DNA of 64,000 nt from Conus ventricosus (GCA_018398815.1 CM031615.1:56489311-56553310), one strand, 5' to 3'; numbered from the stretch's first letter, positions 1 through 13,939 are shown. The notes: generated by a model from the letters alone, not told the origin. Numbers and translations: made by a program.

Positions 1-574
1 GGTTGGTGGATGGAAGCGTCACTTGAGTCACGCAAGCACATCGATTCCACTAACGCGCCGAAATTTTCCAGATCAACACTTTTTTCAGACTGTTAGACAC
101 CTCAAAGCAGGTTGAAATTAGGAAAAGGGTTATTGGGGGCTGAAGCATGGTGGCCGGATTTTTCGTCGAGCACAACCTCGCTCTTAGTTCTTAGCGAGCC
201 CCGAACATGCATCCCTGCTTTTTAAGAAGTTGTTCTCAAGATTCGGAGATCGCCAAAACAGTTCAAGAGCGGTTCGAACAAAGACAACACACATTGTAAG
301 GACCCTTCTCATGGAAGGCTTAACTGCTGCTGCATCTCGACTGCCGAATGGAGTTGTGTTGGGGATTGATGGAAGTCAGGAAGTGGGGGGGGGGGGGGGG
401 GTGGGACACAAATTCTTTCCTGGCGGTGGTGCGATTACTTAAAAAAGACACAATCCACCACTGAGCTGATAAGCCAACCTCATGGCACAGAATCATCAAA
501 GGGGAGTGGAAACTTTTTTTAGGTTTATGTATTTTCTTTTTCATGTTCCCAGTTCTCCATCTTCAAACTCCCCT
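1..574. other. Unassigned contig-end sequence
   Basis: I see no gene here. The stretch is ordinary mixed sequence with a short G run near 387-401. The small open frames on both strands show no recognisable domain and end within low-complexity sequence. Confidence 0.5.
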
Positions 575-1344
<770 letters not shown>

Positions 1345-1570
1345 CCCTCTCAAGTCCCAAACTTTGCAAGTCATTACTATCAAGGACAGTTGAGTGTTGG
1401 CCTGCGCTTGTTTTTTTCCCCCACTATTTGATAAGATTTGTTCGTCGATGTGTATTTGTCTGACTTATTCAGTTTAAAAGGTGGTGCCAGTCTTGAATAA
1501 AAGTATTTTTGTTAGGTTTCCTTATAAAATGGCGAGCAAATGTTTACCCCACTTGTTTATGTTTTTGTTT
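1345..1570. repeat. Dispersed repeat, copy 1 (second copy at 41.87 kb)
   Basis: This stretch matches 41866-42075 with many small indels. Shared blocks include the GTCATTACTAT, TTGGCCTGCGCTTG and GTGCCAGTCTTGAA motifs in the same order and orientation. The other copy lies in an ITPR intron. No coding content is visible. It is either an unclassified interspersed repeat or a piece of that intron misplaced at the contig end. Confidence 0.75.
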
Positions 1571-1898
1571 TACTGTTCCCTGCTCATATCATTTCCAATT
1601 TTTAGGTTGTTTCTGGCGCACTATCAAGCTTGGTGTCCCTGCCATGATGGTTTAGGGATTTTTGTGTGTTTCAGTGTATCTACATTTTCTAATTTGTAAG
1701 TTTCTGTGACACTAAAAGAAGCTTGTTTTTAAAGAAAAGTAAAGTTCAAAAAAATATTGTGAACAATTTATCACATCGTGTTTGTTTGAAAAAGGTAAAT
1801 GTCGCGCTCGATTACTCTTAGCTCTCAGAAATTACACATTTCTGCCTCACTGAGCTTCAATTCTTACTCATTGGTCTCTTAGGGGTTTGGCAGGTCTG
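1571..1898. other. Unassigned non-coding sequence
   Basis: AT-rich sequence with no domain, RNA or repeat that I recognise. Confidence 0.4.
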
Positions 1899-2371
1899 AG
1901 CAATATACACATGTGTGCATGCTTTGCTCACGTATGTACATGCAAAATATATGAAAATTATTCAAATGTAAAAGGACATGAGTGCATATGCACAAATATG
2001 GATGGATATGGGTACCTCAAACAACTGGAATGTATCGGCATCCACTACTATAGTACGTAGCATCTTAACCCTTGTATGGTTCTAGTTGTTTTTTTCTTCA
2101 TAGATACTACATTGAAACCCCAGACATAGTCGGGTGTAGGAGGTGAAACTATCTTCACCTGATTCGTTGTGACTGAACTTGAGTGTACAGAGGTGTATGT
2201 CCAGTGAAGGTCATCTGCGTCCGTCCAGTTCTCATGGGTTTCAGCTCTTTTACGTTTTTGGACAGCGATCTGTTGTCTTGGAATTGCCCAGACCAGAAGT
2301 TCCTTCTTCCTCACAGACACATAGAGATACAGACATAAAGACGACACAAAACACACACCCCACACAAAACA

Positions 2372-2402
<31 letters not shown>

Positions 2403-3862
2403 CATAGAAACGACAGACAAAAAAAGCACACGTGTGCACACATGTACGAGAAAGAGAGAGAGAGGCAGAGAAGAAGAAGAAGAAAAAAAAGAGACAGACA
2501 GTTGAAAATGTGCAAGAAAACTTCGTTTTTCCTAACTAGAAACAGAGTTTTTCATTGCCAATACCAATGAGAACCCACAGGAGCAAAGCACCGTTTGCTG
2601 CCCAACATGAGCTGCAGTTTGTGTTCTCATTCGGAAGACAGACAGAAAAAAAGCTGCCTCTGAAAATTGGTCAGGGGACTTTCAGTGTCTGGACCCCAAC
2701 TTCTTTTTTGTTTTATTTATGAGTTAGTTAGTTAGTTCCTTAGTTAGTCATTTTCTTGCTTTTCAGCACTTGATTTCATGATTTCTTCAGGGTTTTTTTA
2801 TTGTTGATCTGTAAATATCTTTTTTTTTCCATTTTCTTGCCATTTATTTATTTTTTTTAAAAATTCATTTATCTTGAAGGTTGGAAGGGGAAACTCATGT
2901 ATCAAATATTTTATGAGAATATGCATATTCTTAACTTATTTGGGATATGTGTGGTCAGTGATTTGGGATATGTATTTGCATTCAGTATCATGATAAATTT
3001 GGAATAAGTTTATGATTTTGGTTGTAGTGTCATCAGTAGTTCAGCAGTTTGGAATATATGCGTACTTAATGTAGTTATTGTTTGGTAGTGAGTAGTATAC
3101 TAACTGCAGAAGTACAGAAAAAAAGGGTAACCACTAGAAAGAAGGGACAGCACTTGAAAGCAACGATTGATGGGTATGCGGAGAAAAATTTAAATCATTT
3201 ATACCTCTAGGTCATTCAGTATCAAGACAAAACGTGTATTTTTGTGATGGAAATGTTGAAGCTGGAACCAGAATGGCCTCAAAACAGATATGAAAATAAC
3301 CGGATTTCAAGATAACAATTTTTTATCTTTTCAAATTCTGCCCAGAGTAGAGCTTCAGGTGGAATCTTATGTATTAGAGTGCCCTACACATGGCGAAATC
3401 GCTTGCAGTACCCAGCAGTGTTGGGTAACTTTAAAAATGATGTGTCATCATGGTTGGGGGGTGTATCAACACAGCTTGAAAAAAATCAATCACCCGTGCG
3501 CTCGTTGGTCTGACCTGAGTTCAGGTCACTTGGACATTTCTTGTAGCTCAGGCACACACTTGCACACTGCTGATTCTTTTTAGTCGTGAAATTGACGCAT
3601 CTTATACTCCTCAGCGCCTTATTCATGGATGTAGTGAGATAACAAAAAAAATAATCCAGGGTGAACCTTTTATTCAAATGGTTTTCCGGAAATACAGTAA
3701 AAAGAACGGAGTTCCCGCTTGTTCTGTCCTAAAACCTAAAGAAAAAGAAGACTTTTTTTTAACGTTTCTCTCTGCAGTGCACTTGCCTAATCAAATAGTT
3801 TAAAACAGATCAGTTGCAAAGTGAGGCCCAAATGCAGGCAGAAATGTGAAACAAATTTGAAT

Positions 3863-4175
3863 GTAATTAATAGCGAACCGCCAAGAAAACGTTTAGACAA
3901 ACGAATCCACAAGGCAAAAACAAAGAGCGTTTCGACCTCATAGGTCTTCTTCAGGCAAGACACAAAACACTCAGACAACGAAAATGAACAGCGTCACTAA
4001 ACCCTTTATTCACTTTCAGTGCAAGATCTTCCGCAAATGAAAGAAGATAAGTGATTGCTCCTTCATTTTCCTTGTCCTGGGTTTTGATCTTGCCTAAAAT
4101 AACAGGGCGAAATGTGTCATGTTTTGTCTTGTGATCCGTTTATCTGTGTTTTCTTGGTGGTTCGCTATTAATTAC
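3863..4175. mobile_element. Foldback element with hammerhead-like core (copy within the duplicate)
   Basis: An imperfect inverted repeat whose arms both carry AAAACGT, ATCACAAG and a GACCT-loop-AGGTC hairpin beside CTGAAGA and GAAAC. It is the lower-quality duplicate of the element at 32478-32790. The arms start and end in a shared CGCTATTAATTAC motif. Confidence 0.65.
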
Positions 4176-4677
4176 AATAAAAATCAGTTAAGACAGAAAT
4201 TGTCTGTCACGTGAAATTGAAATAATGATCAAGAGTAATGCTTTTTTTTTTCCTGCAAACATATTTTTCTTCTAAAAAAAAATCTGTATCTTGCCTTAGA
4301 TGTCTGAATTCAAAACTGGTGTGATAAGCTGGGAAGTTTTCTTGTAAGCTCTCATAACTGTTTATTTAGGGATAGTTTTTGTCCAGCATGAAAGCCGCAG
4401 AGAAAAATTTATTTTGAAAAAAAAAAAAACTTGCATGCTGTGTCTTAACTTTGCACAAAAAAAGAAAACACCCCCCCCCCCCCCCCCCAACCATCACCCT
4501 TTTAGTAAAACTACAAATCAGAGTATTGTTTGAGATGTATTAAAAAAAAAAAAAGAATTGTTTATTGCATACAGTTCTGCAGTGCTGCCCGTGCTTCCTT
4601 GTTAGTTTTTCTTCTGTACTTCAGAGAGCGTTGTGGTCATGTGCACTGTAAATCTGTTGCAAAAGGTTCGTTTCCAG

Positions 4678-4828
4678 GACGGTGACCAAACTCATCTCGG
4701 AGGTCATCTGCTTCCTGCTGGGCATTGACCCAGTCAGTCCAGCGACCGTGACCTCAGGAGGTGGAGGATCTTGGAAAACTGACCGAGAGAGACAAAAGCT
4801 GATTCGGGAGCAGAATATCCTGAAGCAG
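4678..4828 (+). pseudogene. Duplicated, frame-broken ITPR IP3-binding-core exon
   Basis: This is the same exon as 33293-33446, with its AG acceptor and GT donor. It lacks three single bases relative to that copy: a C in the GACCCC run, a T in CTCATGG and a G in CTTGGGAAA. The net loss is three bases, but the frame is wrong between the lesions. RERQKLIREQNILKQ can still be read at the end. Its position upstream of all other ITPR exons makes it non-functional here, whether as a true duplicate or as an assembly artefact. Confidence 0.8.
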
Positions 4829-5500
4829 GTATGCTAGGTGGTATGAATTGAGACTGGAAGTTTCTGTGTGAAATGTTGAAGAGGAGGAATAGATTTCATA
4901 CTTGCTGTACCCCCTCCCCCCACCTTCAAAAGAAAAAAAAGAAAAAGAAGAAAAATGAAGGTAAGAGAAAATATTTCACAGAGTTAGCGAAGCTCAAAAA
5001 TCAGCAGACTCGTTTTTTGTTGTTGTGAAGAGAAAACAATATTTGTCCCTCACAGAACCTGCAAAGGCTTTCCGTTAGACATATTTTCCTCATAACAAGG
5101 AGGATAACTCTCAGAATATTCTGAAACTGTCCTGTCCTTATGGACACTTAACACAGAGGATAGAATGGTTACGCTGATATGTTACATTCAGGTTTACCAT
5201 TGACATCCAGGTAGGGCTATATATGATGGACAAGGATAACGGTTACAGAAGAATTAGGGGAGGAATTTTTTAGTGCTGCAGGTGGTGGTCTTCCCATGAA
5301 GAGTTTGTTGGTGTGCTGCACTGAAGAGCTGTACGCAAGGTTGCTCCGGCTCTGTTGATTATACGCCAAGATCTGGGTCTGTCATGCAGATAACACACAG
5401 AAAAATCTTCAACTTGTTTATGATGTCCTGGGGGGGGTTTTTTATTAACATTTTTATTTTTGATGTGTTTTGTTGTCCATCAGGTGTTTTTTTTTAAATC

Positions 5501-6500
5501 NNNNNNNNNNNNNNNNNNNNNNNNNNNNNNNNNNNNNNNNNNNNNNNNNNNNNNNNNNNNNNNNNNNNNNNNNNNNNNNNNNNNNNNNNNNNNNNNNNNN
5601 NNNNNNNNNNNNNNNNNNNNNNNNNNNNNNNNNNNNNNNNNNNNNNNNNNNNNNNNNNNNNNNNNNNNNNNNNNNNNNNNNNNNNNNNNNNNNNNNNNNN
5701 NNNNNNNNNNNNNNNNNNNNNNNNNNNNNNNNNNNNNNNNNNNNNNNNNNNNNNNNNNNNNNNNNNNNNNNNNNNNNNNNNNNNNNNNNNNNNNNNNNNN
5801 NNNNNNNNNNNNNNNNNNNNNNNNNNNNNNNNNNNNNNNNNNNNNNNNNNNNNNNNNNNNNNNNNNNNNNNNNNNNNNNNNNNNNNNNNNNNNNNNNNNN
5901 NNNNNNNNNNNNNNNNNNNNNNNNNNNNNNNNNNNNNNNNNNNNNNNNNNNNNNNNNNNNNNNNNNNNNNNNNNNNNNNNNNNNNNNNNNNNNNNNNNNN
6001 NNNNNNNNNNNNNNNNNNNNNNNNNNNNNNNNNNNNNNNNNNNNNNNNNNNNNNNNNNNNNNNNNNNNNNNNNNNNNNNNNNNNNNNNNNNNNNNNNNNN
6101 NNNNNNNNNNNNNNNNNNNNNNNNNNNNNNNNNNNNNNNNNNNNNNNNNNNNNNNNNNNNNNNNNNNNNNNNNNNNNNNNNNNNNNNNNNNNNNNNNNNN
6201 NNNNNNNNNNNNNNNNNNNNNNNNNNNNNNNNNNNNNNNNNNNNNNNNNNNNNNNNNNNNNNNNNNNNNNNNNNNNNNNNNNNNNNNNNNNNNNNNNNNN
6301 NNNNNNNNNNNNNNNNNNNNNNNNNNNNNNNNNNNNNNNNNNNNNNNNNNNNNNNNNNNNNNNNNNNNNNNNNNNNNNNNNNNNNNNNNNNNNNNNNNNN
6401 NNNNNNNNNNNNNNNNNNNNNNNNNNNNNNNNNNNNNNNNNNNNNNNNNNNNNNNNNNNNNNNNNNNNNNNNNNNNNNNNNNNNNNNNNNNNNNNNNNNN
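5501..6500. other. Assembly gap (1000 N)
   Basis: Exactly 1000 undetermined bases, which suggests a placeholder length. The left flank stops where a 48-bp minisatellite would be expected to begin by comparison with 34.04 kb, so the array probably broke the assembly. Open frames across the gap are meaningless. Confidence 0.99.
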
Positions 6501-7029
6501 ACAAAGTAAGATAAATGACTGATTACAAACAGAATAAATATTGTGATAACCACTTTTTGTGTATGATAGGAAAATTTCAAACAGAAATGTTGTACCATCA
6601 TCTGAACTCATCACTCTCTGTCTCTGACTCAGTCTCTCTCCTGATGCAGGGCGATGCTCGATCTGATGCAATCACGCACTCCGCACGCACACGCACGCAA
6701 CGCATGCACTCACTCACCTCACTCACCACTCACTCACTCACGTCACTCACTCACTCCGCTCACACAACACACTCACACTAGCATACTGAAAATGAGCATG
6801 AGTTGTCTGTGTGATAGAGAAAGAGAGAATGAGAGAGTAATGAGAGATGAAATTTTAGTAAGGAATGAGAGAGAGTGATTGTGAGGTGAGATGAGAGAGA
6901 AGGAATTAAGAGCGGGACAGAGAGAGGGAGAGATCCTTGAAATAAATTGTACGATATCGTTTGATGCATGCAAAAAAAACCCCACAAACAAACAAACAAA
7001 GAAAAAACCTTTTGAGTCAAGTGCCCCTC
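6501..7029. repeat. Simple-repeat region: (CTCA)n and GA-rich
   Basis: CTCA/TCAC repeats lie at about 6700-6778 and a GAGA-rich segment at about 6818-6935. No gene is seen. Confidence 0.8.
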
Positions 7030-7859
7030 CGGGGGTATGCGACCTTGTCTGGTCGAGGGTTAGCGTGGTCTAGTGATCCCTTAGGGCTTGCTGGCGGGGG
7101 CATCAATACTTGGAGATAGGCTGATTTTTTCACAAGTGCAGTACTCTAGGCCTGAGAGGTGCAGATCTGATAGGCCTAAGCGTAAACGTGGTAAAGGATT
7201 TGAGCCCGGTAGGCTTCCCATGTCAGATAGGCTAAGGGAGAGGATCCTGACAAAAGTAACCCCCAATCCCTTTCATGTTTTACTGCCTTCCCTTATTTGG
7301 CCCTTTCTATCTTCGTCTCCTTCAAGACTTCTTTCCACACACCTTTTCTCTCTGTTTTCTCCATTAAGATCCGCCGCGTTTGCCGTCTTGCGACCTTTGT
7401 CGGAGGGGAATAGAACCTGGTGAATGAGAGGGCCAACGCTCTCACACATCACTTTGGTCTCGGACCTCTCTAGACAGGGATTACAACATTTGCCGGGAGT
7501 ACAAATCGCCTTCCCCTTTCTTGTGGGTTGGGTCAATACCGGTGCAGTTCCCCAGCTGGCCAAAGTAAACCCCTGCAGTGCTTCAGAGCTCCTGGTCCCG
7601 GGAGTTGAGCATGATCATGGTGGGATAGGGTTTGTTGCATCTGCTAGTCGTATGTCTCCTCCCCGAAGCCAGTAAGTTCCAAGACATAGGTTTCTTGCCC
7701 AGGCCCTTAGTTTGGACTACCAGTGGTGGGTAAGGGAGGGATGAAATATACTAAAAAACACATGGCTTTTCAAACACATCCCCGCCAAAAAAAGAGGAAG
7801 GCAGCAACCCCTAATTCGGGATTTCGATTCAGACAGCGATTCGGAAATGGAGTACGACA

Positions 7860-8870
7860 TGAAGACAGGATTTGGTCTTACTTGGCTCGTTAATGGAAGG
7901 AACGGAGCAAGAACACCCCTTTATCAGTGCATTGAGCCCTTTGGCTATCCAAAAGGGCTTTCAAGGTATATCAGGTGACCCACCCTCGGTCCATCAAGAG
8001 GTTGAGGAATGGTTTCCTTTCTTATTCAATGTAAGTACACAAAAGCAATCTGAACAGCTGCTGACAGCAACGAAACTTGTGGACAGGGAGATCAAGTGTA
8101 ACTCCCCACAAACAATTAAATTTCATCAAAGGAGTGATTCGCTGCAGTGTCAATTATCAGGTGTTATATCCAGATAGCAGAAAACAAACCGTAGCTGGCA
8201 TCCCAGTGGAGTGAACGGAGGATCGCAGGTGACTATCAAGAAGGGTGCAGAAAAACAAGATTGGCCACCAACACCCCTTTCATACAATCAGCAACCCAGT
8301 TCTGCCACCGGTCACAAAGACTGCTACCTGCATGTCCGGGTACCATTTGAACGTTCCGTCCCCGTGAGAGCTTCCGATCCCAGAAGTTTGGCCAAGTCCG
8401 AGACCGTTGTTCTGGGCAGGAGGTGTGTGTATTAGCTGCAAGGCAACCCATGATGGGCCCCCGTGTAAAGATCCGCACAGTTGTGCAACTGCGAGGCGAC
8501 CATCCCACCACATCACAGGAATTGTCCTCATTTGGATTCCAGGAAATCTGCAATACAAAGGATAAGACAGAAAAGAAGATCTCATTATCGAAGCCCGCAA
8601 TAGGTTGTGGGCAGTCATACGCCGACAGCTTCTTCTTCTAACTCTTCGGCCGTAACGAAAGTTCCAACAGATCCAACTCGGTCAGTCTGCTGTCAGACAG
8701 ATAACTTTACGTTTTACGAAGTACATTGCAAGGAAAAACAAGTCACTCTGGTGGAAGCAGTGTCCACTGCACCAACAACCAAAGTGACTGCCCCTGTGGA
8801 GGCAACAAATCCCCACCGCCCCCCACAGACTGCCCAGCAGTCTACAACATCCTGCTGCAGGGGCAGATAA
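7860..8870 (+). pseudogene. LINE ORF1 (gag-like) remnant
   Basis: In three frames one can follow a nucleic-acid-binding ORF1 of the Jockey type. A readable part is the segment around 8020-8180 with QSEQLLTATKLVD, which resembles the RNA-recognition-like fold of these proteins. Cysteine-rich pieces near 8300-8450 may be a former zinc knuckle. Stops and frameshifts are frequent. Function is inferred from position ahead of the endonuclease. Confidence 0.55.
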
Positions 8871-9225
8871 AAAAACCAGCATTCCCCCTCGCACACCTCT
8901 GACACATTGCCCGTGCGGGCCAAGGGAGTTCCATGCCAGTGAGGAGAAAGTAGGATATAATGAAAAACCCATCCACCATCTCCCAAAACCGAGACCTCCA
9001 CCTTCTCCAAATTCAGCCTTATGTTCACCCATGCGACAAGTCTGCCGAGCGTTCCAAATGACCAACACAGTCCATGAAAACAAAAATAAGTTCACTTCCA
9101 TTGGCCTGCAGATGCTGAAGAGGAGAAAACCTGATCTCTCACCTTTTCGCCCTCAGCACCATGGATAATACAATAATCCATTGGAATAAACCGTGGGGTC
9201 CTAAATTCCAACTTTCGAGAGCTGC

Positions 9226-9960
9226 ATGCTTCAGTGTCAAACTATGAAACCTTCAGTCTGGCACATCAAGAAACCCAATTCAAGAGCCAGAAGTACATTT
9301 ACACTTTCTTGGACTTTAAATATTCTTTCCAACGCCTGCACAACCTTCCATTTTGGGACTGTCGTGGCGGTGGTTGCCCTTCTCCTTCACAAAACTTTGT
9401 TGTATAGTTCCTGTCGCTCTGTCTACCTCCCTTTCAGGCTGTAGCTGCGAGAGTCACTTCCTCCACAAACAGTCAAAATCTTGTTCTCTTTATCTACCTC
9501 CATCTGTCCCGTTTGTCGTCAGGACCTTTGTCAGTCAGTTAGGGAACTTCCTCGATCCTTTTTTGCTGTTTGGGTGACTTTAACGGTCCCACAAACCCTC
9601 TTTGGGTTATACCGTATTCTTCCAATCCAGTGTCTGCTGATTGAGGAAGTGTCCTTCGATTTTGGATTTGTGTTGTCTGAACGACGGATCTGCAACTTAC
9701 CTCCAATCTTCCACAGGATCACTTTCGAGTATTAGATTTGTCGGTTTGTGACCTCGCGGTCCTGGACTATGAGAAGGTCTGTTCCATGACTATCAGCACG
9801 GTAAGTGACCATTTCCCTGTCCTACAACACCCTGAAATAACTGAACATAGTATCTGTCTCTCATCATTAAAATTATCAAATGCAAACTGGGACCTCTTTG
9901 CAGCCACTGTTCTAAGAGTTCCAGGACACTGATTTATTTCAGAGTCCAGACCAGCTGATC
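9226..9960 (+). pseudogene. LINE AP-endonuclease domain remnant
   Basis: Frame-shifted pieces read like an exonuclease-endonuclease-phosphatase domain of a Jockey-type ORF2: SLYLPPSVPF near 9482-9512, ELPRSFFAV near 9542-9570, EEVSFDFGFVL near 9650-9680, then LSVCDLAVLDYE near 9738-9770 and SDHFPVLQHPE near 9800-9832. SDHFPV is the conserved C-terminal SDH motif of this nuclease. Indels prevent one continuous frame. Confidence 0.7.
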
Positions 9961-9999
9961 ACGTGACTAACATTATGATTAAATTGAGCTAATGCCTAG

Positions 10000-11430
10000 T
10001 ATTCCATAGTCTTCCTATAAACTTCAAGGATCCAAAAACACCCAGGTTCGATCAGAATGCCAACACATTTCTAAAGTTAGAAAACTGCTTCACGTCAGGG
10101 TATAACCAACGACCTTCGTGGTCCCAACGCTCGAAGCCCATCAGAAACTCCGTGCTAAAACAAGACACCACTTTTAAAACCAGTAAACGACGGTCCCTGA
10201 GAAGCTTTCTTGCACCAGGCTGACCTCAAAACTTCTAAGAAAAAAGTGTGGAACATCATAATGAACATCCCAGTAAGAAACACCTGGTACCCCACTGTGA
10301 TACCTCTCAGTTTTTCGATTCTAAAATAACTGAGAAGAAATGCAGTTGCTAAACTGCATGCTTCAACCAATGAAAAGAATTCCTCCTTCCTCTATACTAA
10401 TAAATCAGTCACTTTTGGTGAAACACAAAAGCCCTAAAAGAAAATCACCTGCAACTTTACATCCGACCAACAAGGAAGACACAATCTTCCTTTCACATTA
10501 AACGAGCAGAAATCTGCCTTACCTCTGCAGCGATTCCTCTCCAGGAATAGATGACATTCATAATCAACTATTGAAACAACTTACGCAAGAAGGTCTTAAC
10601 ACCTGTTACAGTGTATACAACCACGTGTTGACTACAGGTTTGCTATTCCACCCACATTGCGACAGCCTCATTATTCCCATCTCCCAAACCAGTTGAAAAG
10701 ACTTTCTAAAACCATCTAACTTACCGTCCCATAGCTTTGACCAGCTGTGTCGCCAGAAAATTGAATGGAAAAAATGTTCAATGCAAGGCTCATTGTGGAA
10801 CTCGAAACCGATGGCCTTTTGTCGAAAGTAAACAGTGTGGTTTCCGCACAAACATCGTAGTACATGTGACCTTAAATCGTCTGAATCTACCACTTAGGAA
10901 AACGCTTTTTAGAAACAGACAGCACGCATTGGCAATTTTCTTTCCTTTCGACTAGGAGAAGCCAACGATACCAACCTGTAAGTCGGGGTATACTTCAAGA
11001 TCTCCACGATCTGGGTTTCGATGTCAATCTTCCGCTTTTTATTCAAAATTTTTTGCAGAACGACATTACAGACCGGGTTGGCACCACATCACTCTGATGT
11101 CCACGAGCAGAGTTGGGTGTTCCACCCCCCGGGGAGCATACTGTCTCCTTCCCTCTTAAGTATTAAAATCAAAACATTGTGAAATCATTCAGCAGGGTTC
11201 AGACTGCTGCAATTTTGTGATATTTTGCCGTCTACTGCAAACTGAACCTGTACCCCAGTGTCCAAGCCGCAGGCACAGCTTTGCGTAGATAAAATCCATC
11301 GGTGGGCGGAAGGAAACGGTAATCACCTTTCTGCTACAAAAACCAATGTGGGGGGTATTCACTTCCATAATTTCCGTCTAGTTTTTTCCATACTCCGGAA
11401 CTTCAAGAGGTAAATCTCCCATTCCATCTG
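10000..11430 (+). pseudogene. LINE reverse-transcriptase remnant, 5' part
   Basis: The segment keeps scattered RT blocks: ALTSCV near 10735, QCGFR near 10833-10850, an ALAIFFPFD block (catalytic motif A region) near 10930-10955, and a GVPPGS-like block near 11115-11145. The position of the FVDD-type catalytic box (near 11210-11225) no longer encodes two aspartates in frame. The coding line breaks at ~11430 where the antisense LINE begins and resumes near 14785. Confidence 0.7.
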
Positions 11431-11436
11431 TTCTAT

Positions 11437-13430
11437 CTATCTAGTCCTCTTTGGCTGGTAGCACATAAGGCCACGACCAAGCCCGCCACTGAGACGGTCG
11501 GCTAGAAACCCGTTCCAGACGCCCCTAATGACCAACCAATTTCCTTCAACTCCCTCTCCACTGTTCTCCTCAAGTTTCCTTGGGGCGTCCTCTTCTTCTT
11601 CGTCCATCAGGAGTCCATCGTAGGGCGATTCCTGGAAATGGCTGTTGCAGCTGCGGAGCACAATGGCCTATCCATCGCGCAACGGCCTACGTTTACTTGC
11701 GTTTGAGATGGGTTCAGTATTCTGCTCTTTTGGTGGTGAAGTTCCTTCATTGGTGATGGTAATTTCGGCCATAGATGCGTAGAATGCTCCGAGGCAACTG
11801 TTTTTGGAAAACATCTAGTTTGTTGCTGAATGTTTTTGGTCATCTTCCATGATTCTGCTTCCAACCGAAGGGCTTATTAACATTTGATTTGAAGATATCG
11901 TAACTTGGTCTTCATGGCGGAAAATCCTTTGCCTACCAAGTGCTTCTGAGTGAGCAAAGGCCTGGCAGGCTTTTTGCAAGTCGAGCCCAGATCTCCACCT
12001 CCCCCATGCCACCTGAATTAAAGATTACATCTTGGATCCAAGATAAGTAGAAGTCTGCTAACTTCCTCAATTTCGTCTCCGTTCAGTTTGATGTTGTCTT
12101 GGACTCTGGCATTCATTCTCTGCTCTTTGTCTTCTTGTGTTACGCTTCAAGCCAAGGTTTCCAGCAGTTTTATTGCAAAAGGGGCATCTGTTTTTGCTCC
12201 TGTAAGTCTTGTAGGCGATGTGACATCAGGGCAATGTCGTCCAGTCAAAGTCAAGTCTTCCCAGTGTTGTTGTTGCTACCAATGTCGAGTCCAAGCTGAT
12301 ACCCCTCCTCCTCTCTGTCTGTGGCGTTTCTTCAAAATCCAGTACCCTGGCCATGAAGAAGAGGAAAGGCGATAGGATGCAGCCCAAGTTTCACTCCCCG
12401 TGCAGACAGACACTGAAAGGCGTTCTGTGAGCGCTGTGTTAGCAGATCACTTGTGAACTTGAAGTCACTGAACAGCATTTTCAACGACCCGGACAAGTTT
12501 TGCAGGGATTCCGTAGTGACTCAGGATTATCCATAATGACTCTCGTAGGATTCAGTCAAAGCCTTCTCCAGTTCAACGAAGTAGATGACAAAGGCGTGTT
12601 CCACTCATTGCACTGTTCCATAACCTTGCGCAGAGAGAAGAAAATGATCTGAGCAGAAATCGTACCCGGACGAAAGCCTGCTAAGTTGTGGACGAAGGTA
12701 CCTCTCAAGGGCGTTCCGACAGCCATGACATCACAACCTTGCCTAACTACCATGCTAGTGATAGAAAGAAGTGTTATCCCCTCCATTTGTTAGCAGTATC
12801 CAAGCATCACCCTTTTTGGGCAACTTGAAGATAAGACACAGTTTTATCCCAAGCTTTCAGGGTCCTGGCCCGTTTCCCAAAACCTTCTGAAGAACTCCGT
12901 CAGAATAGGGGGCTAGTCACATAAAACTTACATTCAACATATCTGCTGTTACCCCATCTGCCCCTGTTGCTTTTCCGTTCATCATGTGTTTGATTGCTGC
13001 TGTCACTTCTTCAAGGCTCGGTGGAATCGGATGCAGATGTCCAGGACAATACTGCCGGTATGATTATCTGCATGCCTGAGGGGGTCAGGTTCAGTTTTCA
13101 GAACTTACTCGAAATGTTCTTTCCCCAGCGCTGTATTTTTATCGGCCCTCTCCTTCAACGACCTCCCATTCTGTCCATAACTTGGTACATCAAAGTTATG
13201 GAACCCATAGTTAGTCTGCTTTTTTATCTTGTACAGCGTTTTTTATATCATCTACACAATCTGCTTCCTCAGCCTCCGTCTGCCATTTCTCGATGAAGTC
13301 CTTCTTGTCAGCTCTTGACATTCTTCTTACCTCTATAATTATTTCATTATATCTTTCTTCTGTGCTGCTACTTACAGCGTTCTGAACTGGAGTTTGTTGA
13401 ACTTCTGCTTTGTCACTTTCTTTCATCTAT
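11437..13430 (-). pseudogene. RTE-like reverse transcriptase and C-terminal domain remnant
   Basis: Readable - strand pieces include a linker from 13426 downward (KKDFIEKWQTEAEEADC), an RT block at 12786-12556 with EGITLLSI, LAGFRPG and CNEWNTPL, a catalytic box DDIALMSHRLQDLQEQ near 12241-12197 reached after a frameshift, and a C-terminal EENSGEGVEGN to MCYQPKRTR block at 11580-11437. The order fits an RTE-clade ORF2. Multiple frameshifts are present. Confidence 0.7.
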
Positions 13431-13939
13431 CTTTTCCCAGTTCCTTTCTTATCCACTCTTCCTTCTCTTTCGGCGGAAGCCTAGTACCTTTTCCCCTCCC
13501 GCTTCCGCAAGGCCAGAATGAAGCTGTCAATAGTCAACTTCTTGTTGTTTCCCCAAGCGCCTGGAATCAGTTTACTTTATTTCCACAGCAAAAAGTTGTT
13601 GGTCGAGGTCGTCACATTCAGTCTGTCAGAGTCAATTCTCCTGCTGAGTGCCAGTCTTCACCTCTAGTTCGTCGTAGTTTCAGGGAAACGGTGGCCAACA
13701 CACGGGTGTGTTCCCTAGGTCAACATCTGCTCCTCTGTAGCCCTGACAACTTGAAGGAGCACCTCCATCTCCGATTGACTATGAAGTGATCTATCATGTT
13801 TTAGGTGGTCTCGTCGGGTGATGTCCAATTTTTTTGTGAACATACTCTGAGTTGAAAAAGGGTCCTCCAATCAACAGGTTTCTCTGCACAGAAGTCAGCT
13901 TAGACTTTTATCTCCATATATCGTGATGGTACCAATTCC

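Larger units (their letters stand above)
1899..5430 (+). repeat. 3.5-kb duplicate of 30.48-34.04 kb, same orientation
   Basis: From the ATACACATGTGTGCATGC motif onward this block follows 30482-34040 nearly base for base, with frequent one-base indels. It contains the same CA repeat, foldback element, poly-C run and an ITPR exon. It ends where the other copy enters the 48-bp minisatellite, and an N gap follows soon after. In the gene the exon belongs between those at 29.2 and 35.4 kb, so this upstream copy is out of order. An unpurged haplotype, an uncorrected read end or a real partial duplication would all fit; I favour an assembly artefact. Confidence 0.85.

Noticed and set aside
5454..6671. 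Long open frames across the N gap
   Set aside because: Undetermined bases do not support coding.
7016..7130. Possible tRNA-like promoter or tRNA gene
   Set aside because: Short box-like words occur, but no cloverleaf with paired arms could be formed; it more likely belongs to the LINE 5' untranslated region.
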